Origin: Dasypus novemcinctus | Lineage: Eukaryota > Chordata > Mammalia > Cingulata > Dasypodidae | Length of the DNA: 64,000 nt | Reading direction: 5' to 3' | Assembly (NCBI RefSeq): GCF_030445035.2 | Contig: NC_080696.1 | Span: 26,983,661 to 27,047,660, forward strand | The notes under the pieces: model-generated | Seen by the model: only the letters and a program-made list of their open reading frames with translations | Database searches by the model: none | What the model was told of the DNA's origin: nothing | Made by a program: the position numbers and the translations under genes | Shown here: positions 1 through 12,435 of the stretch, piece by piece | Layout: every line of letters starts with the position of its first letter | Position numbering within the stretch: the first letter of the stretch is position 1

Positions 1-37
1 GAGCCATAATTATCAGAGTAATGTGAGTAAAATTTAA

Positions 38-330
38 ATGAATACAATTGACATTATAGCCTCCTCCCAACAGGAGAGAACATGTATGATCTTGCAAACC
101 TGGAGCTTAGATCTATTAACTACAGCTCAAAAAGGAATTTGTGCATTAATTAGTGCATTGATTAATATTAAGTGCTGTACCTATATACTTGATGAATATA
201 ATATCTCTTCTATTCCCCCTTCTATTCCAGATAATATGAAGAAGGATATTGAACATGCTAAAAATCTTGGAAAACTTAATTCTTTTTCTAAATTTATTTC
301 TTCCAGAATCAACACCTTCCAGAACAAAAT
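38..330 (+). pseudogene. Remnant of a gamma-type endogenous retroviral env (TM part)
   Basis: One open frame (38-496) reads a leucine-rich stretch, LDLLTTAQKGICALI, followed about ten residues later by KCCTYI. This is the layout of the immunosuppressive-like segment plus the Cys...Cys-Cys motif of gammaretroviral and syncytin-type transmembrane subunits. The spacing between the first Cys and the CC pair is longer than the usual six residues, because ATTAATTAGTGCATTGATTAAT looks like a small internal duplication. No upstream SU is in the window and no membrane anchor is recognisable downstream, so this is a truncated fossil. It is unrelated to the three class II elements further along. Seen: the motif. 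Known: its meaning in the family. Inferred: assignment to an old class I insertion. Confidence 0.5.
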
Positions 331-1612
331 ATTAGTCATGCAAGGATTTCATCCAGTTCCAACCATGATGCCAGACTCACCTTCCCTCAAACTCAATACA
401 AGAGTAGTTTTATTACCAGTCAGGCAGAAACTACAGCCCCTAAACAGCATGAAGAAGATAAATAAGAAGGACCATTGCCCTTCACCAGCCTCTTAAGGAA
501 AAAGGTATAATCTCTCTGAGGGGAAAGCTGAGTAGTATAGGAAACAGGGAAGATGATGAGTCAGAAAAAAACCTGCCAAAGATCCTAGTCACAAGGTCCA
601 GTTTGAAAGTCCCAGGCTCAAAAAACAGTCCTGAATAACTCTGAATAGAAAGACCTCCCCCTTGGTTCCCTAAAAGCTGACAGGTAAAGGTAAAAAAAGG
701 CAACCAATCTGGAAAGCAAATAGCCAGGGCCCTATGCATGTCTATGTGGACTCTCCTTATGCCTAAACTAGTTTTTTATGTCACCATTGAAAACTCAGAA
801 AATTTAGAAAGGGAAAATGTATGGTATTAAAAGTCTCCTTTTAGGAATTCCCTACCTGGTACTTTGTTATCTACTAATGGAAATGTTGCTTGTTCATTAT
901 TACACCAGCCTAATCTGCCTTGGACCATAACTCCTGCAAATTGGACAGTGTGAGATGTCTTGCTGGCAAGGCAGATTACAACCCATCAGCAAGTATGGAA
1001 CAAGACCTTATTGAATAATGGTCACTGTTGTATATATATTCCTAATCACTCTCATAATATCTAGCTATTGATACTTTGTGTAATTTAATTGCCTTTCTTG
1101 GCCACAGTAACATGTCTTTGTAAATCTACTAACTTTTGGTGGAGGGCTCTTAGTACTCTGTTTCATGCCGTAGTGTTGAGAAATGTGAAAGAAGTGTGTC
1201 CTATGGGCAGAGCAAACTGCTGCATAGAGGTAGATTATGGGGATCCAGTATGTGCTCTTCCTAAAGGAAAGTCAGCCAGCAGTATGCAGCTGCCTGTATG
1301 CCTCAGGATACAAGGAAAATGTAACAAACCTTCTCACAAGGAAACAATATAAATGGTATAGCAGACTAATATTCTCTAGGCTATAAAATTCTTTCCTACA
1401 ATAACATCACCAGATCCCATTATTTAACTCTGTTACAAAATATATTTTATCTTACACTATGTTCTTTCTTAGTGTACTCCTGCTGAAGACCCTTTGTTGT
1501 CCATAAGTGCCAATAAATAAAGCACATGTCTGATTGTGTGCTGAGTGTGTCCTTTGGTCTTGCTACTGCCCTGATCTCTGCCCTTCAGGAACTGGGCTGC
1601 AATAGATAGGTA
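331..1612 (+). other. Unassigned, possibly 3' part of the same old retroviral insertion
   Basis: No convincing gene. A second CC-x-YIPN-like stretch can be read near 1025-1060, and an AATAAATAAAG polyadenylation-like signal lies at about 1512-1522, followed by a TG-rich tail ending near 1612. This could be R-U5 of a decayed LTR, but no second LTR copy is present to prove it. Confidence 0.3.
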
Positions 1613-2499
1613 ACATTTGTACCTATAATTGTACAAAGTTTTCTTCTACAAATGGTCAGAGGATTTAGAAAATTGAATATTATTAATACAACTAATTGGA
1701 AGGGAAATATGAATTTATGAAGATGAAATCATAATCTGAGCAGTGAAGAATGACCAACATTTCAATGATGAAAAAGAAAATATTGAGAAGAAAATCACTG
1801 TTATGGACTCACAGCAAATGAAGTAGAAGCTAGAAAAACTGTGTAGGAATTATTTCTCCTCCCTTCCCATATCCTGCCTGCATGTGTGATATATGCTGAA
1901 TTTATTTTTTACTCCATAATATAGATAACAGATTTTGAAATAGTCAAAAATTTAAATACAAGCCTACTTTCTGATTTTTATAGGCTTATTTGTTTTGAGA
2001 TTAAGACAATACTAAATTCCAAGAGTTTTCATTTAGTGTTTGATGGGATGTTCTAAAAGTAAAAGCAGGGTAGAAAGTCACAGGGAAATGATGCTTTCAT
2101 TTCCAGCATTTTATAGGTGGAGAACCTAAGAACAGGTGAATACAATTTCCTAATGTCAGCAAATAGTTTATGAGAGAAAGCATCATGCTTTCTTTTCTCA
2201 TAGTCCACTGTTCTGACACAGGAAACCTTTGTAACTTTAATGTTTATGTTTGAGAGCTTGAGGAGGTTCAAGGCTCTAATGTTTTCCAAATGTTTTACTT
2301 ATTTACATCCCATCAAAGAATGTGGAAACTTTGGTTCCCACACATGCTCACCAATCCTTGGTAGGTCAACCATTAATTAAGTGGCCATGGTAGCTGCTGA
2401 GGATAGGGAGAGGGAAAAAGAGATGTGATGTAGGACTTTTGGGGACTTGGAGTTGTCCTAAATGATATTACAGGGACAGATGCTGAATATTATATTTCC
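1613..2499. other. Unassigned AT-rich sequence
   Basis: I see no gene, no recognisable repeat and no RNA gene here. The short open frames have no family features. Confidence 0.5.
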
Positions 2500-2739
2500 T
2501 TCATAACCCACTGAGTATTAGGGGAGAGTATAAACTACAATTTAGACTATAATCCATGCAGTGCAGCAGTGCTCCAAAATGTATTCACCAAATGCAATGA
2601 ATGTGCCACAATGATGAAAGAAGTTGTTGATGTGGGAGGAGTGGGGGGTGGGGGGTGGGATATGTAGGAACCTCATATTTTTTAAATAACATTTTTTATG
2701 GTCTATGTGTCTTTAAAAACACAAAAAAATAAAAAAAAT
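2500..2739 (+). mobile_element. 3' end of an L1 retrotransposon (lineage-specific family)
   Basis: The text from GGGGAGAGTATAAACTAC to the A-rich end near 2740 matches 10430-10660 closely (shared blocks such as AATGTATTCACCAAATGCAATG and AAGAAGTTGTTGATGTGGGAGG). It ends in an A-rich tail, as 5'-truncated L1 insertions do. The GT-rich run GGGGGGTGGGGGGTGGG is part of this family's 3' UTR. Confidence 0.65.
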
Positions 2740-4420
2740 AGAAAGGTGTGAAGTGGTATGTCATTGTGTCTTCAATTTGTACTTTCAAAATATTGAATAA
2801 GAAACTTCATGTGCTTATTTGGTAGCCAAATATCTCCTTTGGTAATACATTCATTCAAACTTTTTGCTCATTTAAAAATTCTATCTATTGTTCAATTTAT
2901 AAGCATAAAGTTGTTTATACCATTCCATTATTAGTAGTATTGGTACTGATGTTAACTTTCTCAATCTTAATCTTGGTAATTTGTGACATCCTGACTTTGT
3001 TTTTGATCAGGTTAGAATTTTATTAATTGTATTAGATTTACCAATTTTTTGTTTCATTGATTTTTTTCCTACTGTTTTTCTCTTTTTAAAATTTCATTGA
3101 ATTCCATTTTATTCTTAATTATTTTCTTTCTTCCTCTCACTGTTAGATTTCTCTTTTTTTTCACTTCCTTTAGATAAAAGCTTAGTTTTTTGATTTGAGA
3201 CCATTTTCCTTCTCTAATATATGCTTAGTGCTATAAATTTCTCTCTAAGTACTGCTTTACCTGCATCCCAGAAACCATGATATATTGTTTTTATTCTTAT
3301 TTATTTCAAAATATCAAAATATTTTAAAATTTCCTTTTTGATTTCTTCCTTGATCCATGAGGTAAGTTAGAAATCTGTTATATGATGTCCAGATATTTAG
3401 GGTTTTCTAGATATTTTTCTGCTATTTCTAATTTGATTCTACTGTGGCCAAGGAACACATTTTGAAAGATTTGAATCTTTGTAAATTTGTTCTTGTTTTC
3501 TACCCCCAGAATATAGGGTCTGACTTGGGCATGTTCTGAGTGCATTTGACAAATTGTGAAGATTTTATTGTTGTCAATTAAGTCAAGTCATTGATAGTTC
3601 TTTTGAAGGTTACAATCTCTTTGATGATTTTCTGTTTACTTATTCTATTAATTATTGGTACAGGGTAAATAAAATCTCCATCTATAATTGTGGATTTGTC
3701 TATTTATTCCTGAAATTTTCTAAGTTATTTTATATTTCAAGCACTGTAGTCAAGGTCAAAAGGATTTAGAATTCTTACGACCCTTGAATAATTGTCCCCA
3801 TTATCATTTTGGAATGAAGTTATTTATCTTTGACAATATTCTTTCTTTGAAATTTTCATTGTCAGTTATTAAAGTAGCATTTCAGCTTTCTTTCACTGGT
3901 TTTGGTGTTACATATCTTTATGCATCCTTTCATTTTTAACCTTTATTTTGTTTTTATGTAAATTTTCTATATGCAGCATACAGCTTATTTAATATTATCT
4001 AATATTTTCTTCCTTTAATTGAATTGTTTACCCTATTTTCATTTAGCATAATTATTGATCTGGTTGGGTTTAAGGCTAACATCTTGCCAATTGTTTTTTA
4101 ATACATTTTAACTATTTTTCTTTTTTCCTCCCTGTCTGTATTCTCTTGGATTAACTGAGTATTTTTGTACTTCTGTCTTATTTTCTTTATTGGCTTATTA
4201 CTTATAACTCTTTGTTTTGTTATTTTAGTTGTTGCTTTAGTGCTTACATTATACAATTTTAACATAGCACTCTCAAGTGATAGCATACTACATCATGTAT
4301 AGTATAATAACCAGGCATTTGTATACTTCTTTTTTTCTCTTCCCTGTCTATTTATTGTTGCTATATATTTTACTTCTACATGTATCAGAAAGATGACAAA
4401 AAATAGAGTTATAATATTTA
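2740..4420 (-). mobile_element. Old L1M fragment, antisense
   Basis: Read on the minus strand, the sequence carries blocks familiar from ancient mammalian L1: the 3' part facing the GTGTGAAGTGGTATGTCATTGTG block at 2745, then ORF2-type sequence (about 2990-3270) and endonuclease-region or 5' text up to about 4400. It is full of stops and small gaps and has no coding capacity. The join near 2880 suggests an internal deletion or two separate fragments. Confidence 0.6.
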
Positions 4421-5512
4421 GCAAGCCCTGTGAAACTTGTGTAGTTTTTTAATCACTAGAAACTTTTAATATTGTCACTATGTAACAAGGAAAATAATTC
4501 CCATGAAAATACCATTTCAAAGAATTAACTGAGATAATGCTTTTAAAATGATTAATGCAGTGAATGGTAAATGTATGTTTCCCAAAAATGTTTACACATA
4601 TTATCATGTTTATTTTCCTAATGTTAAGTATTCTGGCCTAGATGAGATATCATAGAACATTGATGCCTAGTTCTTACATGACTACATTTGATGTAGAGAT
4701 TTCTCATTCATTAAGTTGAGGTCTATGGAATTTTTAGTGTGTATGGTTTTCACTGCATTCACCTTGTAAGCTCTGCAATTACTTGGGAGAAATCGCTGAT
4801 AATAATCAGAATGGAAGTCTGTGTTGTTTTTGTTTTGCTTATTTACTTTTTGGTTCCTGACTTCCTTTAACTCCCTAATACCTTTTCAGCCAAAGCATGT
4901 GTCCTTTTACACTCTACCAATAGTCCACAAGTTCAGAAATGACAATTCAGTGGTGTTGGGTGTAGCTAAAGATACAGGAGAATAATAGTGCAGTTGTTAA
5001 TGAAATTGAGTTAGTTGTTAGCTGACACTATGAATATATTTGTTTTTATTAATAACAATTGTTCTTAATCTCCTCTGATTTTCTTTTTCCTTCCCCTTCC
5101 CAGAAAAAGCCCTCTTCTAGCTCTCATCCGGTGGTCCTTCAGGTCTACACTAGTTTTCCTCTTGCTCTATAGAAGAGGGGATTAGCTGGTGTTTGCAGAA
5201 TTTCCTGACCTTCTCTGGGTCAGAATCACAGCATTGATACCTGGAGACACATGCCCACAGCCTGACTAATGCAAAAGTAGAAAGTAAATTTACAGCCCAG
5301 GGAGATTTAGGAATATAAAGGTGGACCACTTGTTAGTGTTATTTGACAAGGATATTTTAAAAAATGCTTCTGAAAATCAACTCTCATAGCTTTCTTTATA
5401 ACTCATAAAAATTTGCATTTTCTAATATTACTTTAATTTGGCCTTTCCAGTGCAAATTTTCTTCAAGGGTAGGTCTAAAAGAGTTGACTCCTAGGTCACA
5501 TATGTGCATGTT
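4421..5512. other. Unassigned AT-rich sequence
   Basis: No gene or clear repeat seen. Some of it may be more of the old L1 to the left. Confidence 0.4.
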
Positions 5513-5529
5513 CTTCTTCAGACATTTTT

Positions 5530-5819
5530 TTTTTAAGATTTATTTTTTATTTTATTTATCTCCCCCTCTTTGTGCCTTGCTTGCTGTCTGCTCTCTGTGT
5601 CCATTTGCTGTATGTTCTGTGTCTGCTTGTCTCCCTTTGTTGCATCATCTTGCTGTTCCAGCTCTCAGCAGGCACAGGCCATTAGCTCTCTTTAGGCATG
5701 GGCCATCAGCTCTTCACAGGCATGGGCCAGTTTGCCTTTACAAGGAGGCCCTGGGACATGAATCCAAGGCCTCCCAAATGGTAGATTGAAGCCCAGTTGA
5801 TTGAGCCACAGTCACTTTC
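5530..5819 (-). mobile_element. DAS-like tRNA-derived SINE (inverted)
   Basis: Minus-strand SINE: poly(T) start, a body with GTCTGCTCTCTGTGTCCATT, and a decayed tRNA-like head at 5760-5819. It is flanked by a 17-bp direct repeat, CTTCTTCAGACATTTTT, at 5513-5529 and 5820-5836, which is the target-site duplication of L1-driven insertion. The open frame running through it is incidental. Confidence 0.85.
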
Positions 5820-5836
5820 CTTCTTCAGACATTTTT

Positions 5837-7249
5837 AATGTTCTTCTTTATTTTGGGGTATGAATAAGTATCAGGGTGTTGTATAAGCATAAAATCCTAG
5901 GCCATTTTCTTATGGATTAAGTACATGTTTCTCTTTGAACCTAATGTAGTGTTGGGGGTATTTAGATCTTCACTGTTCTTCTGGAAGTTTTCTCCAAAAT
6001 ACTTGGAAAGAAAACCTGAAGATGTTTTCAGAAAATTGACCTAGATTTGTTTGAATATCTAGTCTATATTATTACATTTAATATCAGGACTAAAAGCTAT
6101 TGATAAATTAGCAGACTTTGTATGTGAGTGGTAATACTGTGACTAGGACATTTTCATGAGCAAATCACTAAGTGGAATATCATCCAGAACTGATGTGCAG
6201 CTAATCACCCTTATTATCTTTGACTTAGCATTTATTATGGTAATTTAAGGCATATCACTATTTAAGAAAGAGTAAAAACATTTTTTACCATGTTTACTAT
6301 GGCTAATAAGAACAAGTTTTGACTTTTAAAAAATCCAGATTGGCAGTGCCTAAAAACTTGGAGAAATTCCAACTTTTCAAAAGATCATGTTTCTAAAATT
6401 ATCTACATTTATCAGATTCAGGTAAGACAATTTTATATTAAAGTACATTTAGATATCAACAAGTGAAAAATATAATTAGTGGTAGCCCTCACTGGCCTAG
6501 GAGAATTCAGTTGTACAATGTTGATGGAAAATGACATGAAATTCCTCTTCCCAGATACAAGTAGTGGGATCACCATTTTCTGATCACAGCTTTTTGATTA
6601 GTGACTTCAGATTTCTGGGTGCTCAGCTTTAAGGGCAACCATTTAGTCCAAACTTCCTGAGACAAAAGTAGCAACAGAGACTTAAAGACATTATGATTCC
6701 TCAAGGCTGTGGGAGACAGTTGAAGGGATGCAGCTGCTGGGCAAGTCAAGAAAGTTCAGTTTTGGTGAGTCATGGAAGGAAGTTCATGGAAACTTCCTGA
6801 TCCCCTCCACAGGGCACATTGGAGCCAGTCCATGACCCTTCTGTGCATCCCTAACTTGGTTTCATCTGGGAAAGACTGACTTGGAAAACTCCTTTCTGGT
6901 GTGTCCCCCTTCTCAGAATTTGCCTTTCAGGGAAAAGCAGTTTGAGACAATGAACAAAGTATAAGAATTTATAAGAATCTATAGAGGTGAACAGCTAGGG
7001 AAAAGGCCTGCCTCACTTAAACACCCAGAAGAGGGAGTGTTTTATCTTGGGAAACAGAGGGGTTATTCAAACTTCTGTAAAAGGGACAACTACAAAACAA
7101 ATAACAAGCACAAGCCCAGGACAAACACTGGCCCAGAAAAGAAAGGAAGTTCCCTGAACACTGCATTCACCTTGGACTGACCTTCCTGATAGGAGGGCTG
7201 AAGCTCCAGAAAAGCTCTATTTTGTCACATGGGGTGACAAAATCAAGAA
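5837..7249. other. Unassigned; right part may be L1 5' leader
   Basis: No gene found. The stretch from about 6540 to 7250 is less AT-rich and abuts L1 ORF1-type text, so it may be the 5' region of that L1; this is inference. Confidence 0.35.
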
Positions 7250-7852
7250 ACCGACATCTCAGGATTAAATCCTAGAGTTAAGATTTTAGAATATTAAACT
7301 GTGCAGTGTACAATAAAAGAGTACAAGACAACAAACAAACAGGAAATGATGGCACAAGCAAAGGAAGCAGTTAAAAACACAGAAAAAAAAGTAATGTAAA
7401 ATAATGTGGACAAACCAAACATAACCTTTAAAAATTGTGCTCACAGCATGAAGATAGTTTTGAAAAAGTTTATGACACTTATTAGTTTGATAAATAATAA
7501 ATTGAACAGCTGAAAATTATATATATATATATAAAATATTCAAATGTTCAACTAGTTGAAAGACATTCCAGAGAAAGTACTAAAGATATCAGGAAAACAA
7601 TGAATGAACAATAGGACAGTATTATAAAGAGATAAAAATTATAAAAAGGAACCAAACATCATGACTGGAGTTGAAGACCACAATAACTGAAAAGAAAAAT
7701 GTTCAAGAGGACTTCAAGAGCAGATTGTTGCTGGTAGAGGAAAGAATCAGTGAATTTCAATTAAAGATGAAGTGAGTAAGGCTGAGGAGCAGAAAGAGAA
7801 AAGAAATACTAAAAGCAAAACTAACATAGGACAGCTATGGTATACCATCTGG

Positions 7853-7904
7853 CACACACACACACATATATATATGTATATATATATATACACACACACA
7901 CATG
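7853..7904. repeat. (CA)n/(TA)n microsatellite
   Basis: ACACACACAC, then ATATATATGTATATATATAT, then CACACACACACA. It sits inside the old L1 and is nearly palindromic. Confidence 0.9.
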
Positions 7905-8250
7905 CACATTATGGGACTCTCAGAAGAAAAAGATAGAAAGAATAGTCAAATAATAACAGAGAATTTCTCAAACTTTTGAAAAGAATTAATGTGCATGTCC
8001 AAGAAGCTCCAAGAACACCGGACAGGATAAAGATGAACAAAAATATATCCTGTCATGTAGTGATCACACTATTTAATGCAAAGAAAAAAAAGAGAGTTCT
8101 GAAAGCTATAAGAGAAAAGCAACATGTTGTTTACAAGTGAGAGCCAGTTAGATTGAGTGACCATTCTCATTAGAAATGATAAAGGCAAGAAGGCAGTGGG
8201 TTGAAATACTTAAAGTCCTGAATGAAGACAAATGAAAACAAGAATTTTAT

Positions 8251-8666
8251 TTATTTATTAAAAAAATTTTTTTAAATTTCTCTCCCTTCCCCCACCCCCA
8301 GTTGTCTGCTCTCTGTGTCCATTCACTGTGTGTTCTTCTGTGACCACTTCTATCCTTATCAGGGGCACCAGGAATTTGTGTTTCTTTTTGTTGCATCATC
8401 TTGTCCTGTCATCTCTCTGTGTGTGTGGCACCATTCCTGGGCAGGCTGCACTTTCTTTCCCTCTGGGCAGCTCTCCATACAGGGTGCAATCCTTGCATGT
8501 GGGGCTCCCCTACACGGGAGACACCCCTGTGTGGCAGGGCACTCCTTGCACGCATCAGCACTGCGCATGGGCCAGTTGCACACGGGTCAAGGAGGCCCGG
8601 GGTTTGAACCGCGGACCTCTCATGTGGTAGGCAGACGCCTTAGCCACTGGGCCAAGTCTGCTTCCC
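8251..8666 (-). mobile_element. Full-length DAS-like SINE (inverted)
   Basis: On the minus strand it begins GGGAAGCAGACTTGGCCCAG, keeps A-box and B-box like blocks (CAGTGGCTAAGGCG; GGTTCAAACCCCGG) and ends in an A/T-rich tail. A perfect 17-bp target duplication, GAAAACAAGAATTTTAT, lies at 8234-8250 and 8667-8683. The three overlapping open frames inside it are products of the SINE's GC content and are not genes. Confidence 0.92.
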
Positions 8667-9691
8667 GAAAACAAGAATTTTATATTCAGTGAGACTTTCT
8701 TTCAAAATGAGGGAGAGATTAAAATCATTCCCAGATAAACAAAAGCTGAAGGAGTTCATCACCACTAGATTTGCCCTACAAGCAAAGCTAAAAGGAGTTT
8801 TTCAGACTGAAAGTAGAAGACACTAGACAGTGTAACTATAAATGTCAGTAAGTATGTATTGTATTTTTTGGTATTTAACTTCACTTCTTCCTACATGTGC
8901 TAAAATGCAAATGCATAAAAAGTAACAATAAATCTATGTTTTTGAACATAAAAAGTAAAAAGTTAAAATTGATTATAAGTAGAAAAAAGATGGGGGATTT
9001 AGAGGTATAGAAGAAGTATGTGGTAGGCTATTGAAGTTTGGTTGGTATAAAACCAAATATTATTATTTATTTAGGATGTCATATTTTAACCCTATTTTAG
9101 CTAAAAGGAAAATATATGAAAAATATATCCAAATAGAAAAGAGAAGACACTCAATATGGTCTAACACAAAAATCAAATAAATATAAAAGTAGGTATTAAT
9201 GGAAGAATTAGGGACAAAAATGGTATTAGACTTACAAAGTCTGAATTTAAAACAAATAGCAGAAGAAAGTCCTGAATTATCAGTGGTAAATTTAAGTGTA
9301 AATTAATAAATTTTCCCAGTATAAAGGCAGAGATTGGTAGAATGGATAAAAGCAACCCAAGTATATACTGTCTAGAAAAGACACACCTTAAATTCAAAGA
9401 TACCAGTATGCTGAAAATGAAAGGATAGGAAAAAAATATATATGTACCATGCAAATAATAAGCAAGAGGTAGCTGGGGTAGCTATATTAATATAAGGTAA
9501 ATTAGACTTTAAATAAAAGTTACGGGAACAAAGAAGGACATTTTACACTGGTAAAGGGGCCAATCAAACAGGAAGATGGAACAATTACAAATGTATATTC
9601 ACCTCATAGTAGAGATCCAAAATATTTGAAGCAAATACTGACAGATTTGAAGGGGAAAATTGATGATTCAACATTAATATTGGAGACTTTA

Positions 9692-10889
9692 TTTTATTTT
9701 ATTATAATATGTATTTTTATTTTTAAAAGATACTTAGATTACATAAATGTTACACAAAAAATATAGAGATTCACATATGCCCCACTTTCCACACCTCCCA
9801 CATAAACAACATTCCTCATTAGTGTGGCACATTCATTGCAATTGCATTGCAGTTGATAAATACATCCTGGGGCATTGGCTCTGAGCATTTTCCATAGTTC
9901 ACATAGTTCACATTGTAGTTTACACTCTCTCCCACAAAATTCTGCATGTTATGGGAAGACATCTGTCATTCAGGATGATATTCAAGTTCCATAAAGGGCC
10001 CCAAATTACACCTATTTTTCCCTCTCCCTGCCCACAGAACCTCCAGTGGCCACTGCCTCCACATCAGTGTTGTAATTTCTTCCATTGCTAGAGTCACAGT
10101 GAATCTATAAAAAATATCAGTAAGTCCTTTCCCCTAATCCTGAGGATTCTGGGATGATGATGTCCACTCTAACTCTAATGGACAGTGAGCTTTGATCCCA
10201 TACAGCCAATGGTTGGGACTCTCTTGCTTGCAGTTGTAGGCTCTCTTGTTTCCTTGGTATGGTGGTTGTCAATTCTCACTTCCTTGTTAGGTGTCCTGGG
10301 TGAGTCCAATGAACTGGAGAGTAGGTGTTGCAACTCCACTGAGGCACAGGGCTCAGCTGGCACAGGGACAGCCTAAAGAGTCCAAAATCTTTTGTATGTA
10401 TACCTACAAACACCAGCACCAAATAGGGGAGAGTTTAACCTGCAATGTAAATTATAATCCATCCGGTGCAGCAGTGCTTCAAAATGTGTTCACCAAATGC
10501 AATGAATGTGTCACAATGATGAAAGAAGTTGTTGATGTGGGAGGAGTGGGGTGGGGTGTGGGGTATATGGGAACCTCTTATTTTTTTAATGTAATATTTT
10601 TATGATCTATGTATCTTTTATAAAAAGGCAATTAAATAAAAAAATTTAAAAATAAATGCAATGAAAGAAAAAATAATAGAAGAGACAGATGAGCATATGT
10701 AGGGAAGCCATAAATGAGTCCAACTCGGTCACTCTCAGGAGCAAAAACTCCAAAGTAGGGCCCTCTTGCAAGGCACCAACTCTGGAGCTATCTGCCCTGA
10801 CCATAGGACCTGGATGTTTCCAGAGCCCTCAGGAGACCTACTATTTGGGGTAGTATCCACTTTGGCAGTCTATGAGATCATGCTGAGAT
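9692..10889 (-). mobile_element. L1 3' end inserted in minus orientation into the old L1
   Basis: Starts in + with a T/A-rich run (the tail of a minus-strand insertion), followed by a long non-coding 3' UTR-like body. It is flanked by a 9-bp direct repeat, GAGACTTTA, at 9683-9691 and 10890-10898. Joining across the repeat would restore the old L1 endonuclease text, so the boundaries are good. A second copy of the family's 3' end (10400-10660) sits inside it in the opposite direction. Confidence 0.65.
10400..10660 (+). mobile_element. Nested L1 3' end
   Basis: Plus-strand copy of the family seen at 2500-2739, with the blocks AATGAATGTGTCACAATGATG, GTGGGAGGAGTGGGG and GATCTATGTATCTTTTATAA, ending in an A-rich tail. 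It lies within the minus-strand copy. The left boundary is uncertain. Confidence 0.55.
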
Positions 10890-12435
10890 GAGACTTTAGT
10901 ACACCACTCAATACTGGATAGAACATCTAGTCAGAAGGTCAATGCAGTAGTACAAGGCTTGGGCAATACCAAGCTTCACCAACTGGACCTAACAAACATA
11001 TACAGAAACCTTCACCAAACAACAAAAGAATATTCATTCTTCTTAAGTGCACATGAATCATTCTTCTGGATAGATCCTATGCTGGGTCACAAAAGAAGTC
11101 TAAGAAATTTTTTTAAAACGTTGAAATCATGCAATGTATCTTCTTTGACCACAGCAGAATGAAACTGAAAATCAATAATGGAGGGGAAAATGGAAAGCAC
11201 AAATATATGGAAATCAACAATAGATTCTTAAGCACTCAGAAAGTTAAAGAGGAAATCACAAAGGAAACTAGGAAATATCTTGAGGTGAATGAAAATGAAA
11301 ATACAACATACCAAAATACATGGGTCACAGCAAGGCCAGTGCTGTGAGACAAATTTATAACTCTAAATAGTTACATTAAAAATGAAGAAAAATTTCAACT
11401 CAAAGATGTAACCTCAAAACTATAAAAAAAAAAAACAGAAGATCAATTAAACATAAAGAAACCAGAAGGAAAGAATAAAAAAGATAAAATCAGAAATAAA
11501 TGAAATAGAGAACAAAAATCAATAGGGAGAAACAACAAAATCAAAACTGGTTTCTTTGAAAAGATCTATGAAATTGAAAAACCTTTACCTAAACTGACAA
11601 AGCAAAAGAGAGCATACAAATAGAGAAAATTAGAAAAGAAAATGGGAAATTACTAAGGATCATGCTGAAATAAAAAGGACTATTAGAGAATACTATGGAC
11701 AACTGTATACTAATAAATTATATAACTATATAATTATATAAATAAATTATATAATAGACAAATTCTTAGAAACACAGAAACTACCCATACTGACTCAAGA
11801 AGAAATAAAAGATCTTAACAAACCAATTAATAATAAAGATATTCAATCGATAATCAAAAACCACCCAACAAAGAAAAGCCCAGGGCCAGATGGCTTCACA
11901 GGGGACTTTTCGCAAACATTCCAATTAAATCCAATTCTGTTCAAACTCTTCCTAAAATTGAAGAGGAGGGAACACTCCCTAACTCATTCTATGAGGCTTA
12001 CATCACTCTCAAACCAAAGCCAGATAAAGTTACTATGAGAAAGGAAAATTACAAACCAATATTGCTTATGAATATAGATGGAGAAATCCTCAACAAAATG
12101 TAATGGTACACTGAAAGACTTAAACTACCATGATCAGGTGGATTTATCCCTGGTATGTAAATATGGCTCAACATAGGAAAGTGAATTAATGTAATAAACC
12201 ACATTATCAAAATGAAGGAAAAAAAAAACACACACATTTACCTCAACTGATGAAGAAAAGGCATTTGACAAAAGTCAGCACTCCTTCATGAAAGAAAAAA
12301 AAAACACTTAGAATATTAGGAATAGAATAAAAGTTCTTCATCATAATAAAGGGCTTATGTCAAAAGCCCACAGCTCACATCCTATGTAATTGTGAAAGAC
12401 AGAAAGCTTTCCTTCTAAGATAAGGAGCAAGCATT
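10890..12435 (+). mobile_element. Old L1M ORF2 fragment (endonuclease end and RT region)
   Basis: Continuation of the element at 7250-9682. Translated pieces include a SFFWIDPMLGHK endonuclease-type stretch (about 11050-11095) and RT-domain text near 11960-12290 that corresponds to the L1 RT region. Stops and frameshifts are frequent. The last recognisable L1 text is CTTCTAAGATAAGGAGCAAG at about 12412-12431. Confidence 0.65.

Larger units (their letters stand above)
7250..9682 (+). mobile_element. Old L1M/HAL1-type element, 5' half
   Basis: Sense-orientation text resembling ORF1 of old mammalian L1 (about 7620-8230: AAAAATTATAAAAAGGAACC, then CAAGAAGCTCCAAGAACACC) and the endonuclease part of ORF2 (about 9330-9680: AGCTGGGGTAGCTATATTAA). 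All frames are broken. The element is interrupted by a SINE at 8251-8666 and by a later L1 3' end at 9692-10889, and it resumes at 10890. Confidence 0.65.

Noticed and set aside
1021-1060. A second env Cys-Cys motif (CCIYIPN)
   Set aside because: Only a few residues match, with stops on both sides; too weak to annotate separately.
8315-8692. A 125-residue open frame on + and others on both strands
   Set aside because: It lies inside a SINE with a clear target duplication; the same false frames appear in the SINEs at 13086 and 52322.
10959-11347. Two small host genes
   Set aside because: They are pieces of old L1 ORF2.
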